Part shown: piece after piece, positions 47,947 through 57,351 of the stretch
How positions within the stretch are numbered: the first letter of the stretch is position 1
Layout of the letters: each line of letters opens with the position of its first letter
Virus record (IMG/VR): IMGVR_UViG_3300046534_001193
Coordinates: 1 to 64,000 of that record
Strand: one strand, 5' to 3'
From: a virus
DNA: 64,000 nt
Notes under the pieces: generated by a model
Told to the model about the DNA's origin: nothing
Database searches by the model: none
What the model saw: only the letters and a program-made list of their open reading frames with translations
Program-made: the position numbers and the translations under genes

Positions 47947-48861
47947 GTGGTATCGAAGGTGGCGAGTGAACCTGTAAATAATTTTTGGGCTGACGGCTTC
48001 TGGGCTACTGGATTTTGGGCCGAAGGTTTTTGGGCAGGCGACGGGCTAGGTACTGATGTTACTGTTGGTCAGATAACTGAGTCTGAGACTTTATTTGGCT
48101 TAGCAGTTATACAAGGCACTACCGCTGTTACTGTTGGTCAGATAACTGAGTCTGAGACTTTATTTGTTTTAACGCCTGTACAAGGAGTAGCCAGTCTCGC
48201 TGTTGGGCAGGTAACTGAGTCTGAGGCTTTATTCGGCCTGACCGTTGCACAAGGTTTAGTCAGTGTTGATGTCGGACAATTAACTGAGTCCGAATTATTA
48301 TTTAACTCCGCCGTTGTAACCGGAACTGCTAGTCTCGCAGTTGCACAGCTAACTGAGTCCGAGTTATTATTCGATTCTCAAGTTTTAAGCGGCTCGGTCA
48401 GTCTCAGTGTTGGACAAGTAACTGAGTCCGAGTCCTTATTCAGCTTAGCTGCGCAACTTGTAATTAGTGTTGATGTCGGACAGCTAACCGAGTCAGAGTC
48501 TATATTTGACTCGGCAATTGTGCCAGGCGCAACCAGTGTCACCGTTAGTCGGATAAACGAGTCTGAATTATTATTTGACTCCACTGTAAGCGGTTTGGTT
48601 ATTGTCTCTGCTGGACAGCTAATTGAGTCCGAGTCTATATCAGGCTTAGCAGTTATAATAGGAGTCTCTAGCCCTGCTGCCGTACAAATATCTGAGTCCG
48701 AGTTCATATTTGATTTAGTAGTTATAAAGGACTCGATTGACCCAAATGCCTTTAGGCCTTTCAGAACACTGTCTTTGGGCCTGACTCAAGAGGTTCTTTT
48801 CACTTGCAGCACTTTAGACGCACAATCGGGCAGCTGCAATATACTTAAGCGCTGTAGTTGA
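47947..48861 (+). CDS. TESE-repeat protein 1
   Basis: 304 residues. It opens with four NFWADGFWATGFWAEGFWAG (G/D-F-W-A) units, then ten repeats of about 23 residues with consensus V-VGQ(I/L/V)TESE-LF-L-V--G-(A/T)S, and a short Cys-bearing tail (EVLFTCSTLDAQSGSCNILK). Starts (GTG) have no good SD; a 13-codon ATG frame just before it (MIQIIDRGIEGGE) overlaps and may couple translation or be its displaced N-terminus. The repeats suggest a long beta-structured filament on the virion. Function unknown. Confidence 0.7.
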   Translation: MVSKVASEPVNNFWADGFWATGFWAEGFWAGDGLGTDVTVGQITESETLFGLAVIQGTTAVTVGQITESETLFVLTPVQGVASLAVGQVTESEALFGLTVAQGLVSVDVGQLTESELLFNSAVVTGTASLAVAQLTESELLFDSQVLSGSVSLSVGQVTESESLFSLAAQLVISVDVGQLTESESIFDSAIVPGATSVTVSRINESELLFDSTVSGLVIVSAGQLIESESISGLAVIIGVSSPAAVQISESEFIFDLVVIKDSIDPNAFRPFRTLSLGLTQEVLFTCSTLDAQSGSCNILKRCS

Positions 48862-48933
48862 TCTGATGGTACTATTGCACATAGAAGCCTAACGGTTGAT
48901 CCGCCCTGCACAAATTATCAACAGGAGAACAAG

Positions 48934-49314
48934 ATGAAAGTACAAATATTAGCTAGGCCATCATCCGGCGGCAATAGAGCTTACGGGATGAAAATGTTGT
49001 CACCACCTAATACTGGCAAACACAACTTCCGAAAAGACTGGCTGGAAGAACATCGCCAGTTTATCACTAAAACTGACGAGCGAATTACCCTTCACACTGT
49101 TGATGGGGATATTAATTTTAAGGTAGATCATCTGCCTGGTCGTTACTGCCTGACCACAAACGAAAGATTGCCGGACGTGTCGAAAGACCCTAAAGCGGAA
49201 GCCTGTCGTGCGCATGTAGCGGCTCAAGAAAATGCCGTAAAAACTGAGCGATGGCCTCACGGCTACATGGTTGTTGCACCTAAAATGATCAACACTACGA
49301 TGGAACAAGTCTAA
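48934..49314 (+). CDS. Hypothetical structural-region protein
   Basis: 126 residues, SD CAGGAGAACAAG before the ATG. Basic and His/Pro containing (GKHNFRKDWLEEHRQFITKT). No domain recognised. The stop overlaps the next ATG (TAATG), so the two are made together. Confidence 0.6.
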   Translation: MKVQILARPSSGGNRAYGMKMLSPPNTGKHNFRKDWLEEHRQFITKTDERITLHTVDGDINFKVDHLPGRYCLTTNERLPDVSKDPKAEACRAHVAAQENAVKTERWPHGYMVVAPKMINTTMEQV

Positions 49315-49787
49315 TGGCCAACATAATCCCTAATGAGTCGCTAGGACTTACGCGCCGTTACCTTCAAAATGTTGAAGATAATTCTCCAGCAGCAGCTCTT
49401 GTGCGTGTCCATGCATGGGTAATAACTGCGGCTGATACTAATATTATAGACATGACGGGTAACACTGTCCAAGCACTCGCGGCCTTAGCTGACATAGCCG
49501 AGGCGACAAACACTGACTATACCAATCAATCCTTTGACGATGCTGATATAACAATTGATGTCAATGACGCCAACAACCGGATAGACATCAGTTACTCTGA
49601 CTTGACTTTTACGAGTGTCGACGGCGGTGACGATTGGACACATATAACAGTGAGCTACGACGCTAGCGGGTCAGACACGGACGCCAATACGGAAGTGTTG
49701 CATGTGCTAGATTTTGTTGTGTCTCCTAATGGTGGCGATATTACTGTCGACTTCCCAGCGGTTTGCTACAGAATTGCGCAAGCTTAA
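49314..49787 (+). CDS. Structural-region protein, beta-rich
   Basis: 157 residues. Helical start (ESLGLTRRYLQNVEDNSPAA), then Asp/Thr-rich beta strands (FDDADITIDVNDANNRIDIS, WTHITVSYDASGSDTDANTE). Typical of small virion proteins. Function unknown. Confidence 0.55.
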   Translation: MANIIPNESLGLTRRYLQNVEDNSPAAALVRVHAWVITAADTNIIDMTGNTVQALAALADIAEATNTDYTNQSFDDADITIDVNDANNRIDISYSDLTFTSVDGGDDWTHITVSYDASGSDTDANTEVLHVLDFVVSPNGGDITVDFPAVCYRIAQA

Positions 49788-49821
49788 CTGCGGGTTATGA
49801 TAATTATAGGTTGGGTATTAG

Positions 49822-51672
49822 ATGGGCACATTAGCAGATAGAGTTAAGGAAACGTTTACCACTACGGGCGACGGCGATATTACGTTGGGTAATCCGGTGG
49901 CTAACCATCAATCTATATATGAAGCCCAAGGCCTCAATGATCCTATCGAATATTTCTGGCAGGATGACGACAATGAAGCATGGGAGTCTGGGGTAGGGCA
50001 GCATACCACCACTACAAATTTCGAGCGCACAACAATAAAGAGCAATTCAAGCGGGACAACTGATCCGTTGGTCATTGGGTCTGGTACAAAAAGTATAATC
50101 TGCTCTCGAAGTGCAGTTACCATTGCTGAACTTTTCGACCAGAGCGTAGCAAGTGGCGCAAGCCCGAACTTTAATATTGCTAACATGACGTTAGACGATA
50201 CTGATTTAGAGGTTGTTAACACTACCAACTTGCAAACATTTGCAGAAGAAGTAGATGATGCTTTGCGCAGGGCGAGAGGGACAGGAATCTCAACGACTTA
50301 TGTCTCTACTGCCACAGCAGGGGGAACAACGTTTGACCAGCCAGCCGTAAAAGGTGAAATAACTAGTGATGAAGGTTATTTTAGAATTGTTTACGCAGGT
50401 GCTACAGGTGTACCAGTTGCGAACTTATCTGCTACTTCTACTTGGGTTTACATTGACAAAAACAGTGCATTGCAGCAACAAACTACTGCCCCAACTAGGC
50501 AAGACAGAACCAGAAAAGCATTTGTGATGCGTATTGGTGTTAACGTGTCTTCTAATGAGATAATTGGTTTTGAGTATGAGAATAACCCCATAGGTCATTA
50601 TGCTAACAGCCTGAGAGATTTGTACGAGTTTTTGCTGGTGCAAGGTGTGCCGTTCAAAAGAGACCAGATTGTAACGGGTAGGACAGACAACCTTGGATTT
50701 GATGTGTCAGCAGGGAGTCTCTTAGAGTTCGGCGGTACAGGCGATATCAACAACCCAAACATTAAGAGTTTTGACTTAGTATCAAATGCAAGCTACAACT
50801 TGCTGTCAAGAACAGCACTTATATCATCCGAGACAAACCTCCCGACAGTTTGGGACAACGCTGGTTCTGTAATCGCATTAGGCTCTACAACTTTTGCAGG
50901 TCATAGATTGTACAGATTTAGTTCTGGTAACTTCGCTATTCAGTACGGGCAAGGAAACTATGCAAACATAAATCTTGCAAGAACTGGAGTAAGGTTAGAA
51001 GATTACGTTTTAAACCCAGTGCTTAAAGACGCAACATTTTTTGGTTGGTGGCTTGTCGCTTTAGAGACGACAGCTACATCAGGAGTAGCAAACGCAGAAT
51101 TTGTTGAGTATACGATAGGAATACAGGGCGGCAGCTCCAGCGGTTTATCGGGTGCCGCGCTTAGGGGTAATAATCTTTCTGACTTGACGGATGTAGACGC
51201 AGCAAAAACAAACATAGGACTTGGAACTGGCGACACTCCTGAGCTTGCAGGTGCGAATTTTACAGGTGATGTCAGTATAGAGGCTACAGGCATAGTCGAC
51301 ATCCTAGGCGGCACCGTCAAGCTAAACAACGCTACCATGTCGGCAATACAAGTTACAATTGCTGATGATGGTGTTGCTACATTGACTTTTCCTAATCGCT
51401 CGTTTGGGGTGCTTAATATGACCGTGGGAAGCAATGCGACTAACGCCAGTAATTCAGACGTTTGTTTTATTGGCTACGTTTCTTTTGGCACCAGCTCTAG
51501 TGTGAACGCTGCACTTACAGGGGCCGACGTTGAGACAAACATTGTAGACACTCTTGCAGGAGCAACCGGAACAGATGGGGCTGTCACTATAGGTTTGGCA
51601 GGGGTAAGCCGAACCTTATACATTGAAAACCGCCAAGGCTACGGTATAACCCTTAACATAACTCTACTCTAA
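49822..51672 (+). CDS. Tail fibre protein
   Basis: 616 residues. The start (MGTLADRVKETFTTTGDGDI) and TNFERTTIKSNSSGTTDPLV, GSGTKSIICS form a tail-fibre N-terminal domain common in phages of Gram-negatives. Later GAALRGNNLSDLTDVDAAKT, NIGLGTGDTPELAGANFTGD is the collagen-like/fibre shaft motif found before receptor tips. C-terminus beta-rich. Likely a side tail fibre. Confidence 0.75.
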   Translation: MGTLADRVKETFTTTGDGDITLGNPVANHQSIYEAQGLNDPIEYFWQDDDNEAWESGVGQHTTTTNFERTTIKSNSSGTTDPLVIGSGTKSIICSRSAVTIAELFDQSVASGASPNFNIANMTLDDTDLEVVNTTNLQTFAEEVDDALRRARGTGISTTYVSTATAGGTTFDQPAVKGEITSDEGYFRIVYAGATGVPVANLSATSTWVYIDKNSALQQQTTAPTRQDRTRKAFVMRIGVNVSSNEIIGFEYENNPIGHYANSLRDLYEFLLVQGVPFKRDQIVTGRTDNLGFDVSAGSLLEFGGTGDINNPNIKSFDLVSNASYNLLSRTALISSETNLPTVWDNAGSVIALGSTTFAGHRLYRFSSGNFAIQYGQGNYANINLARTGVRLEDYVLNPVLKDATFFGWWLVALETTATSGVANAEFVEYTIGIQGGSSSGLSGAALRGNNLSDLTDVDAAKTNIGLGTGDTPELAGANFTGDVSIEATGIVDILGGTVKLNNATMSAIQVTIADDGVATLTFPNRSFGVLNMTVGSNATNASNSDVCFIGYVSFGTSSSVNAALTGADVETNIVDTLAGATGTDGAVTIGLAGVSRTLYIENRQGYGITLNITLL

Positions 51673-51681
51673 GGAAATAAA

Positions 51682-51852
51682 ATGCAACCTAAATACACAG
51701 CACAACGGCTCGCCGACACCACCAATGGTTGGGTAGTTACAGAAATAGAAAATGAAAAAAAGAGTGTTGTATTCTGTAACACGTTGTCAAATACAGCTGA
51801 AGATGCCGTGGAACTTATCGAAGAAAGCCTAAATACTGATGAACCCACTTAA
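51682..51852 (+). CDS. Hypothetical small protein
   Basis: 56 residues, SD AAGGAAATAAA before ATG 51682, stop TAA 51850-51852. QRLADTTNGWVVTEIENEKK, then a helix (AEDAVELIEESLN). Ten bases after the fibre gene, perhaps a fibre-assembly helper by position. Not recognised. Confidence 0.6.
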   Translation: MQPKYTAQRLADTTNGWVVTEIENEKKSVVFCNTLSNTAEDAVELIEESLNTDEPT

Positions 51853-51885
51853 CCAAAGCCTAAGCGCTACAGGCAATAATACGCT

Positions 51886-52347
51886 ATGAGTTTAGGCTTC
51901 GCCCCTTTAGGCACCTTGCCCCTTGGCGGTCAAGTTGTTGACCCTAGCCCACAATCGGTTGCTGTATACCAGCTAACCGAAAGCGAAGCGCTATTTAGTT
52001 CTTCTGCTGTCCCAGGTGTCACCAGCATAGCGGCATCATTAGCCAGCGAACAAGAAACTTTATTTGACTTGGCAGTAGCTACAGCGATATCAATTAGCTC
52101 AGTCCAAGTAGACGAAAATGAATCTTTATTTGACTTGGCAGTATCTCATGGAGCCTTTAGTGTAGCTACTTCTCAAATAACTGAGTCAGAATCCTTATTT
52201 GATTTGTCAGTATCTGAGGGTGGCTTCGGTAAAGCTGCCTCACAGATTACCGAAAGTGAGTCATTGCTGGCAGCAACAGCGCGAATATCTTTCCTAGGAA
52301 AAACAGTTTACGCGACTTTAAGTATATCCAGACACATCTCATTTTAA
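51886..52347 (+). CDS. TESE-repeat protein 2
   Basis: 153 residues. After a Gly/Pro-rich start (LGFAPLGTLPLGGQVVDPSP) it has five repeats of the same kind as the gene at 47947 (YQLTESEALFSSSAV, SQITESESLFDLSVS). They are less regular than there, and a short different C-terminus follows (GKTVYATLSISRHISF). The two genes are 3 kb apart, on either side of the fibre gene. Confidence 0.65.
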   Translation: MSLGFAPLGTLPLGGQVVDPSPQSVAVYQLTESEALFSSSAVPGVTSIAASLASEQETLFDLAVATAISISSVQVDENESLFDLAVSHGAFSVATSQITESESLFDLSVSEGGFGKAASQITESESLLAATARISFLGKTVYATLSISRHISF

Positions 52348-52449
52348 GTGAGAATGTTCCAGTGATAAGCGACTCGCCTATAGAGACTAAGTTGCTAGAC
52401 TGAAGGAATTAAAGTATCCTTGTTTTTAACGCTAATCTAGCAGGGCCAA

Positions 52450-52764
52450 ATGTCGACAATAACTGGTGAGATACACGTCAACTCCGTAGGCACAGTCTTC
52501 GAAATAACCTTAATCGAAAACGGCACAGCAGTACCTATAGCCACTGCCACGACCTTAACGATAACTTTTAAGAAGGCTACAGGCGCTACTATTAGTCGTG
52601 CGGCCGCATTGTCTACGGACGGATTTGACGGCAAGATGAGTTACGCTACTATCAGCGGAGACTTAGACGTTGACGGTTCATGGATGTTACAAGCGTACAT
52701 AGCCATGCCCAGCTGGCAGGGTTACTCCAGTATTGGGGAATTTGAAGTTTTGGGAAATCTTTAG
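52450..52764 (+). CDS. Ig-like virion protein (BppU N-terminus-like)
   Basis: 104 residues. FEITLIENGTAVPIATATTL, TITFKKATGATISRAAALST, and GSWMLQAYIAMPSWQGYSS followed by GEFEVLG give a beta-sandwich pattern of the type found at the N-terminus of BppU/receptor-binding baseplate proteins. By itself it could be a fibre adaptor or decoration. Weak SD. Confidence 0.5.
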   Translation: MSTITGEIHVNSVGTVFEITLIENGTAVPIATATTLTITFKKATGATISRAAALSTDGFDGKMSYATISGDLDVDGSWMLQAYIAMPSWQGYSSIGEFEVLGNL

Positions 52765-52774
52765 GAGAAAAATC

Positions 52775-53005
52775 ATGTTAGAACAAATAAAAGAAAGCTT
52801 GGCGCAGTTTCAAAAAGAGAAAGGCACTGAGCTGTCGCTTCGAGACAATCAAGGCATTGCCAAGATAAACTCGGAGTTAGGATTGTTAGCTGAGCGTCAC
52901 GAAAAAGAGCCGGTTAAAGTAAGTTCTGAGCTGGAGCTACTAACCGGTGAAGGCAAAAAACAGCCCGCTAAAAGTCTGCGGGCTAATAAGCACGGGGTTA
53001 TTTAA
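52775..53005 (+). CDS. Hypothetical charged helical protein
   Basis: 76 residues from the ATG at 52775 with AGGAG. Helical and charged (EQIKESLAQFQKEKGTELSL, SELGLLAERHEKEPVKVSSE). Contains a leftward terminator in its 3' end. Convergent with the next gene; the two stops abut (53003-53008). Confidence 0.6.
   Translation: MLEQIKESLAQFQKEKGTELSLRDNQGIAKINSELGLLAERHEKEPVKVSSELELLTGEGKKQPAKSLRANKHGVI
52955..52984 (-). terminator. Leftward Rho-independent terminator inside a rightward gene
   Basis: On the minus strand agcccgc, 9-base loop, gcgggct, then gTTTTTT. It would end the leftward replication operon about 20-50 bp past the stop of its last gene (53006), while being translated in the other direction. 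Confidence 0.75.
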
Positions 53006-53266
53006 TTACAGTTCTACCGCCCCAACTGCATTCCACTGGCTAGGCATGTCGTCTACATACTGCTCTAGCACGTCACTGCCCACCGTCTGATCGTAGTAGC
53101 AAGCTGTGGCTGGGGCAGTAGGTGTTCCGACCATGGCCGCCAATTCCCTGCCTCTGTCTTCGGCTATTGATTCTGTGTCATATACGCAATCGATTATTGC
53201 ATGCCTGTTTATGACTGGCAGCCACCCAAAACAGCGTATTTTACCTTCGCTTGTAAATTCAATCAT
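53006..53266 (-). CDS. Hypothetical protein
   Basis: 86 residues. FTSEGKIRCFGWLPVINRHA, then CVYDTESIAEDRGRELAAMV. Last gene of the leftward replication/recombination unit; its start has the leader tggagagtagtaATG seen in front of the genes at 57583 and 57859. Function unknown. Confidence 0.6.
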   Translation of the reverse strand: MIEFTSEGKIRCFGWLPVINRHAIIDCVYDTESIAEDRGRELAAMVGTPTAPATACYYDQTVGSDVLEQYVDDMPSQWNAVGAVEL

Positions 53267-53280
53267 TACTACTCTCCATT

Positions 53281-55419
53281 TTAAAGTTCGACTATATTGG
53301 TGGCAACGCCTTTGTCGGACTCTCTGTGAGTTACCATAAGTACCTGTTCATTGCCGAGAAGGGCGCCTGACAATCTCATGGCGGGCTCTTCTCGCATTGC
53401 CTCTGTAGGTTCATCCAGCACCACAAGGGCACAGGAGCTGCGCAAAGACTTCGCCAATGCTAATCTGACAGCTACGCCTATGAAGCCTCTCTGCATGCCA
53501 GACGCACTCTCTACCGGTGCAAATACACCATCTTCACAATACATAAAGCCTTCTTTTTCCGATCGCATCAGTGCAGTGATACTGTTATTAGTCGATTGCA
53601 TCAGAAATCCTGAAGCCGCACCGAGTATGTTAGCCCATACTGAGGTCAGGAACCTAGAACGAGAGTCTTTCAAGTATTGTACAAAGTCTGACAAAGTTTT
53701 GACTTTACCTAGCTTTTCTTGGAATTCCAGTTCATCAGCCAAAGCCTTGCCTAGCTCTTTGATTTCCGTAGCCATCTCAGACAGCTGAATCTTCGCACCG
53801 TTTATAAGGTCTCTCGATTGGTTGAAATCAACTTCAAATTGCTTTATCTCATCCCGCAAGGTTTGAAGGGCAAGTTGACCTACGACTGGTAAAGACAATC
53901 CGTGTAGCTGCGCCAAGTCGGCATTGGCTGCTTTGATGCCTTCCTCCGCACTTGCCAGCTTAGCCGCATTATCATTTATCTGCTTTTGCAGGGAGGTTGC
54001 TAAAGTTTGAGACTTTCTGTCGTTCTGCAATAGCTTAGACTCGGCACCGGTATCAGTCCAAATAGCAGTTTCTAAGTAGGCATCATTTTCTGCAATACGC
54101 TCTTCCCAATCCAATTGCCGCTTGTGCCAGCCTTTGTAGTACGTGTCGTAATCCTGCTCTTCGGCGTCAAATATAGGCTTGGCGATAGCTGCCTTATCTT
54201 CTATCTCTGCCAGCTTGGCCAGCAATGGTTTTAGAGAGTCTTTAGCTGATTGCAGCTCTTCTACGTGCGCAGCCTTTGACTCTTCACTGACAATGCTCTG
54301 CTTACAGGCTGAGCAAACGCCTGAGGCTAAGGCTTGTTCGGTTGCAGTTACAAGGGATTGGGCACTTTTAGCTTCAGGGGATATTTTTGCGTAATCCTCG
54401 CGCAATTGGTCTACAACTGCTTTAGCTTTGGTAACTTTGTTGGATAGCTCATTGTCATTGATAATTCCAGCTTTGCAATTTCCTAAGACCTCCTTAAACT
54501 TCTCAGAGCTTTCCTTTACTCGGGCTATCTCTGTATTGGTTGCAATAGCTTTATTGTTATTTCGCTCACGTTGATCAAGATCTTCTTCGCTTGCTATTTC
54601 GCCTAGTTCAGCCAGCTCAGCAGCCAGACTTTTAGCAGTTGCACTGTACAATGCTTCTGAGGCTATAGCGCTTCCTAAAGTATTTTCAGCTACCGCAATG
54701 TCCCGAGTATTCTGCTCAGCCTTCTGGTTGCCTTGTTCACCGGCTTCTAAATGTCGCTGCGATATAGCCTTGGAAGCTGTCGTTTTAGCAGAGTCGTCTT
54801 CCTCTTCTGCGATGTTTTTAGCTAATTCAGCATGTTCAGCTGTGACTTCTTTTGTTCGGGACTCGATTTCGGCTGCGCTGCTAGTAACTCGACTCTCCGA
54901 AAACGAATCAGTATCGCGCTTCAAATCTCGCAAGTCGGTGCCAGCCAGCTTAATCATTTCGTCAATGAACTCGACGCCCGAGAACCTCTCTACGTCGCGC
55001 TGCAGCTGAGTTGAACCGATAGTTAGCAACGCTGATGTCTCGCCTTGTGCTGACCAGTTCAGCATTCTGAAACCTTTCAGGTCGGTGCCTGTTATATTTT
55101 CTTCAATGTAGGCTGAGCAGACGGAGTTACCAGTGGCAACCGGTGTGTTATCGACTAACACTTTGCAATTCTTCAAGGTGCGAATGATTGTATATTGAGC
55201 CATAACTACTATTACTTCACAGTCTTTCTCTCCCCAAGTCGGAATCTTGTCGGCGCTACCTGGTACAGCTTTGACGCCAAACAAGGCAAACATCAGCGCT
55301 TGGGTAACCGTAGTCTTACCCTTGGCGTTGTCACCGCAGATAATGTTCAAGTCTGGCGTGAAGTCGAAGTGTCCACTAGCCAGCTTCTTAAAGTTTTTAG
55401 TTGTGATAGATTTTAACAT
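53281..55419 (-). CDS. sbcC: SbcC/gp46-like recombination nuclease ATPase
   Basis: 712 residues. Walker A GDNAKGKTTVTQALMF (about 29-44), long antiparallel coiled coils, a zinc-hook CSACKQS near the middle, the ABC signature region SASGMQRGFIGVAVRL, and Walker B CALVVLDEPTEAM, ending VLMVTHRESDKG. It partners with the SbcD-like nuclease (next gene) in an MR-type complex that processes DNA ends and hairpins, as T4 gp46/gp47. Shorter than E. coli SbcC (1048), close to phage gp46. Confidence 0.92.
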   Translation of the reverse strand: MLKSITTKNFKKLASGHFDFTPDLNIICGDNAKGKTTVTQALMFALFGVKAVPGSADKIPTWGEKDCEVIVVMAQYTIIRTLKNCKVLVDNTPVATGNSVCSAYIEENITGTDLKGFRMLNWSAQGETSALLTIGSTQLQRDVERFSGVEFIDEMIKLAGTDLRDLKRDTDSFSESRVTSSAAEIESRTKEVTAEHAELAKNIAEEEDDSAKTTASKAISQRHLEAGEQGNQKAEQNTRDIAVAENTLGSAIASEALYSATAKSLAAELAELGEIASEEDLDQRERNNNKAIATNTEIARVKESSEKFKEVLGNCKAGIINDNELSNKVTKAKAVVDQLREDYAKISPEAKSAQSLVTATEQALASGVCSACKQSIVSEESKAAHVEELQSAKDSLKPLLAKLAEIEDKAAIAKPIFDAEEQDYDTYYKGWHKRQLDWEERIAENDAYLETAIWTDTGAESKLLQNDRKSQTLATSLQKQINDNAAKLASAEEGIKAANADLAQLHGLSLPVVGQLALQTLRDEIKQFEVDFNQSRDLINGAKIQLSEMATEIKELGKALADELEFQEKLGKVKTLSDFVQYLKDSRSRFLTSVWANILGAASGFLMQSTNNSITALMRSEKEGFMYCEDGVFAPVESASGMQRGFIGVAVRLALAKSLRSSCALVVLDEPTEAMREEPAMRLSGALLGNEQVLMVTHRESDKGVATNIVEL

Positions 55420-56450
55420 TGCACTAGCCCTCTGTAATATTCATAAGTTTCTTCCAGATCCCCGCCCTTAAGCTGTTCGGCAATAACCTCTGGCAGCTTG
55501 TCAAAGTCGACCGTCTCAATTACTTGGTGGTCTTCACTGACAATGCGAACACTGTTGCGAATCATTAATACGCCTGGGTGCTGCCAATAGTGCTTAATAG
55601 CCTCAGCTAATTGCACACCTTTGTCAGCTGTTATTTCACCTTTGATATCGACGATTGTAGTCGTAGCATTTAGCTCTGGCAGCAAGTCTTCTGCGTTAAA
55701 GTCGATCTCTTGGTAGCAGGTCTCCATAGACCAAATCAAAGTCTTGTCTAGACTGGTAGGCGTCAAATCGTAGTAATACTTATCAGAGATGTCTGAAAAG
55801 CTGGTAGGGTGAGTGCAACCACAGATGACTAGTCTGCCGCCGAGCAATTGCCGAGGCTGATGCTCGTGCCCGAGAAAGATGTAGTCGCAGATTGTTAGCA
55901 ACTTCTCTGCTTGCACCTTAGTCAGATTAAGGCTGGTGTCGAGGCCTTGTGTGTGGCCATTCTCATAGTTGCAATGTAAGAAGACTGCGCGAAAGGTTGA
56001 CTCGTCATGTGCATAATCCATCGACTCTAAGGCTGCGTCAAATAGCTCCTGCGAGCCGTGGTGAGGTACAAAGGCCAAAGACATGCCTTCAAGTTCACCG
56101 TACTCGACGTGATGGCTGGCGAAGTCAGGATTGATAAGAAAGCTAGTTTCGGGCAACATCTCTGCCAATAGATCCAGAGAACTAACACTTTCAGCTACAT
56201 TTAAGCTGTCGTGGTTGCCCGCCAGTACAACATCGTAGTGCTTAGCCACCTTGGCAGCTTTTAATATATCGGCTTCTGAATTGGAGTAAGTGTCGAAAAG
56301 ATCGCCTACGCAAACTTTCGCTTTCGGCTTGCCTGCGGTTACTGAGTGTAAGGCATTGTAGTGGATAGCCTCGGCCAATGCGGCTCGGGAGGCTTTGGTT
56401 GTATGTGACTTACGTTGCAGAGCCAAGTGTGGATCAGTGGATATTCTCAT
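55413..56450 (-). CDS. sbcD: SbcD/gp47-like metallophosphoesterase nuclease
   Basis: 345 residues. Metal-binding phosphoesterase motifs: TDPHLAL (near 6), VGDLFDTYSN (about 48), LAGNHDSLNV (about 77), FLHCNYENGHTQG (about 160) and FLGHEHQPRQ (about 195). Forms the nuclease half of the complex with the SbcC-like ATPase; stop/start overlap of 7 bp with it. The start MRISTDPH lacks the usual few residues before DxH, so the N-terminus is minimal. Confidence 0.9.
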   Translation of the reverse strand: MRISTDPHLALQRKSHTTKASRAALAEAIHYNALHSVTAGKPKAKVCVGDLFDTYSNSEADILKAAKVAKHYDVVLAGNHDSLNVAESVSSLDLLAEMLPETSFLINPDFASHHVEYGELEGMSLAFVPHHGSQELFDAALESMDYAHDESTFRAVFLHCNYENGHTQGLDTSLNLTKVQAEKLLTICDYIFLGHEHQPRQLLGGRLVICGCTHPTSFSDISDKYYYDLTPTSLDKTLIWSMETCYQEIDFNAEDLLPELNATTTIVDIKGEITADKGVQLAEAIKHYWQHPGVLMIRNSVRIVSEDHQVIETVDFDKLPEVIAEQLKGGDLEETYEYYRGLVQC

Positions 56451-56809
56451 TTTATTTCCTTAGTCGGTAGTTGTACGGATTTCAGAAGGATATCCCCTGC
56501 GTCAAAACTCCAAGTGTCTACGCTGACCAGCCTAACTCCGAAATCGTCATTCAGAGCAGCCCACCCCTCAGCTTCTGCGAAATACGCAACAATGCCAGAT
56601 AGGCTGCGACTTTGAGACAGAGGTAGGATTTCTTGAGCTAGTGACCTCAAGTATGCCTTTTCAATGTCTCCGCCAAGTTCGTCCTCAATTCTTTCAGTGC
56701 CGCCAGCCCAGAACAAAAGCTGGTCTTTCATCCACTGCAAAGTATTTTCGTTGTAATTTATTTCTACAACTGCATCCCACCATTCGTAGTTAAGTGACAC
56801 TCTTTTCAT
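56447..56809 (-). CDS. DUF2528-like protein
   Basis: 120 residues. KRVSLNYEWWDAVVEINYNE, LLFWAGGTERIEDELGGDIE, and EGWAALNDDFGVRLVSVDTW match my memory of DUF2528, a small phage protein of unknown function. First gene behind the promoter at 56855-56884, and overlapping the SbcD gene (ATGA). Confidence 0.65.
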   Translation of the reverse strand: MKRVSLNYEWWDAVVEINYNENTLQWMKDQLLFWAGGTERIEDELGGDIEKAYLRSLAQEILPLSQSRSLSGIVAYFAEAEGWAALNDDFGVRLVSVDTWSFDAGDILLKSVQLPTKEIK

Positions 56810-56854
56810 TTTTATTTCCTAGTTAATCTTAGTTAATCGTCAATTTCAGACGGG

Positions 56855-56884
56855 ATAGTAGCCTAGCGGTTAAGTGTTTGTCAA
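56855..56884 (-). promoter_or_regulatory. Leftward sigma70-like promoter
   Basis: TTGACA at 56879-56884, 18-bp spacer, TACTAT at 56855-56860. Embedded in the ACTTGTTGACAA motif. It drives DUF2528, SbcD, SbcC and the last small gene. Confidence 0.65.
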
Positions 56885-57351
56885 CAAGTTATCTCGGACG
56901 CGTCTATAATTGTATCTTTAATAGTTTTTATGTCGCCTTGTGCGAGCAAATAAGCATTCTTCGGAAACCTGCCACCTTTTGCTCTGGCTACAGCAATGTG
57001 GAGCCCGTCCCAAATATCCACCCTTCCAGTATCGTAGTGGCAGAACATGACCCAAGAAGGCAAGCCAGCCCTGTGCCACATACGGTGAAAAGCGGCTTGG
57101 TCCTTGGACCAGAGACTAGAGAAGCCGCTACTCAAAGAGTCATACTTCGCAGAACACTTAGCTTCAATAAGGATTGCAAGACCGTCAATCGCTAGCAGGA
57201 AGTCGCCTGGCTGGGCGGGCAGTATATTTCTGGCCGCCCGCGTGTCGGGATATCTGTGGAAAGTCGATTTTCTTTCCGACTCTGTCTCTTTCAGTGCGTC
57301 TTGGATTTTGCCTTCGAACCATTTACCTATGTCGTTGCTTTGATTAGTCAT
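56881..57351 (-). CDS. PD-(D/E)XK-type nuclease, Holliday-resolvase-like
   Basis: 156 residues from ATG 57351 (GGAAGGCCG before it). IGKWFEGKIQDALKETESER then LPAQPGDFLLAIDGLAILIE, AKCSAK give D-(x)9-11-E-x-K, the catalytic core of the resolvase/RecU-like superfamily. The context of recombination genes (SbcCD, Pol I) supports a resolvase or end-trimming role. Overlaps the previous gene's stop by 8 bp. Confidence 0.6.
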   Translation of the reverse strand: MTNQSNDIGKWFEGKIQDALKETESERKSTFHRYPDTRAARNILPAQPGDFLLAIDGLAILIEAKCSAKYDSLSSGFSSLWSKDQAAFHRMWHRAGLPSWVMFCHYDTGRVDIWDGLHIAVARAKGGRFPKNAYLLAQGDIKTIKDTIIDASEITC

